This document shows, in pieces, positions 63,746 through 64,000 of a stretch of DNA of 64,000 nt. Where the stretch lies: assembly GCA_963575745.1 (NCBI GenBank), contig CAUYUJ010017893.1, forward strand, positions 347,046 through 411,045. Reading direction: 5' to 3'. This DNA is from Prorocentrum cordatum (lineage: Eukaryota; Sar; Dinophyceae; Prorocentrales; Prorocentraceae). The notes beneath the pieces were generated by a model. The model ran no database searches, had not been told where the DNA came from, and saw only the letters and a list, made by a program, of their open reading frames with translations. A program made the position numbers and the translations under genes. How positions within the stretch are numbered: position 1 is the first letter of the stretch; every line of letters starts with the position of its first letter.

Positions 63746-63775
63746 GCGTTTGTTCATCTTCGGCAGAGCGTCAGC

Positions 63776-63881
63776 GTCGTCGGCGTCGCCGCCGCCGCCG
63801 TCGTCGTCGTGGCCGTCCCCGTCGTCGTCGCAACGTCGTCGTCGTCGTCGTCATCGTCGTCGTCCCCGTCGTCGTCGCAAA

Positions 63882-63922
<41 letters not shown>

Positions 63923-63924
63923 AA

Positions 63925-63960
<36 letters not shown>

Positions 63961-64000
63961 AACGTCGTAGTCGCAACGTCGTCACAACGTCGTCGTCGTC
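63776..64000. repeat. GTC microsatellite to window end
   Basis: GTC/GTCGCC units with CGCAACGTC interruptions at roughly 60-70-bp spacing; continues off the right edge. Confidence 0.9.

Overview
This window reads as nuclear DNA of a dinoflagellate. The evidence is GC-rich charged coding exons with Arg/Lys-Arg-Pro-Ala-Ala runs, coding blocks cut up by introns made of microsatellites and hairpins, a degenerate retroelement of a type I recall from dinoflagellate genomes, and a very high load of simple repeats and small inverted-repeat elements. The species cannot be fixed from this. No rRNA, tRNA or CRISPR was found. Most long ORFs here are translations of GGA/CCT, GTC, ACT or CACACG repeats and are not genes.

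Region 1 (1-21190). A decayed retroelement lies on the minus strand. Its gag-like and pre-reverse-transcriptase (RT) parts are at 18570-21190 and its RT continues at 1-313. The two halves are separated by an insertion at 314-18567 (18,254 bp). The insertion ends in matching inverted repeats (CCCAGGGGTCC outward at each end), is flanked by a 2-bp AA duplication, and removing it with one AA rejoins the RT reading frame. It therefore looks like a very large terminal-inverted-repeat (TIR) DNA transposon. All its recognisable genes are on the plus strand: an acidic, RPAAA-repeat protein with several exons (about 1972-5832); a charged protein of unknown function with several exons (about 6711-8856); a transposase-like protein (12683-15223, one intron); and a C5-cytosine DNA methyltransferase in at least three exons (about 15498-17667). 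Several introns or intron-like gaps are near-perfect hairpins, like introner elements.

Region 2 (21190-33000). Degenerate arrays of a CCAAGAxGGCC-type repeat with a 340-bp direct duplication, a six-copy satellite of about 151 bp, short TATGAGTAAGTC-type repeats, microsatellites, and two minus-strand fragments that resemble a poly(ADP-ribose) polymerase (PARP) catalytic segment, split by a GAC/GCC expansion (30016-30415).

Region 3 (33000-64000). No convincing gene. It is a graveyard of miniature inverted-repeat elements (MITEs). At least six families can be told apart, many nested, including two elements whose interior is a 90-bp tandem array and one filled with GTGCAC-rich repeats between 17-bp perfect TIRs. 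One of these families (TTAGGTCGGGCATG ends) has about a dozen copies here and none to the left of 33 kb.

Taken together, the notable system is a transposon that carries a DNA methyltransferase next to its likely transposase plus at least two other genes, inserted into a retroelement.
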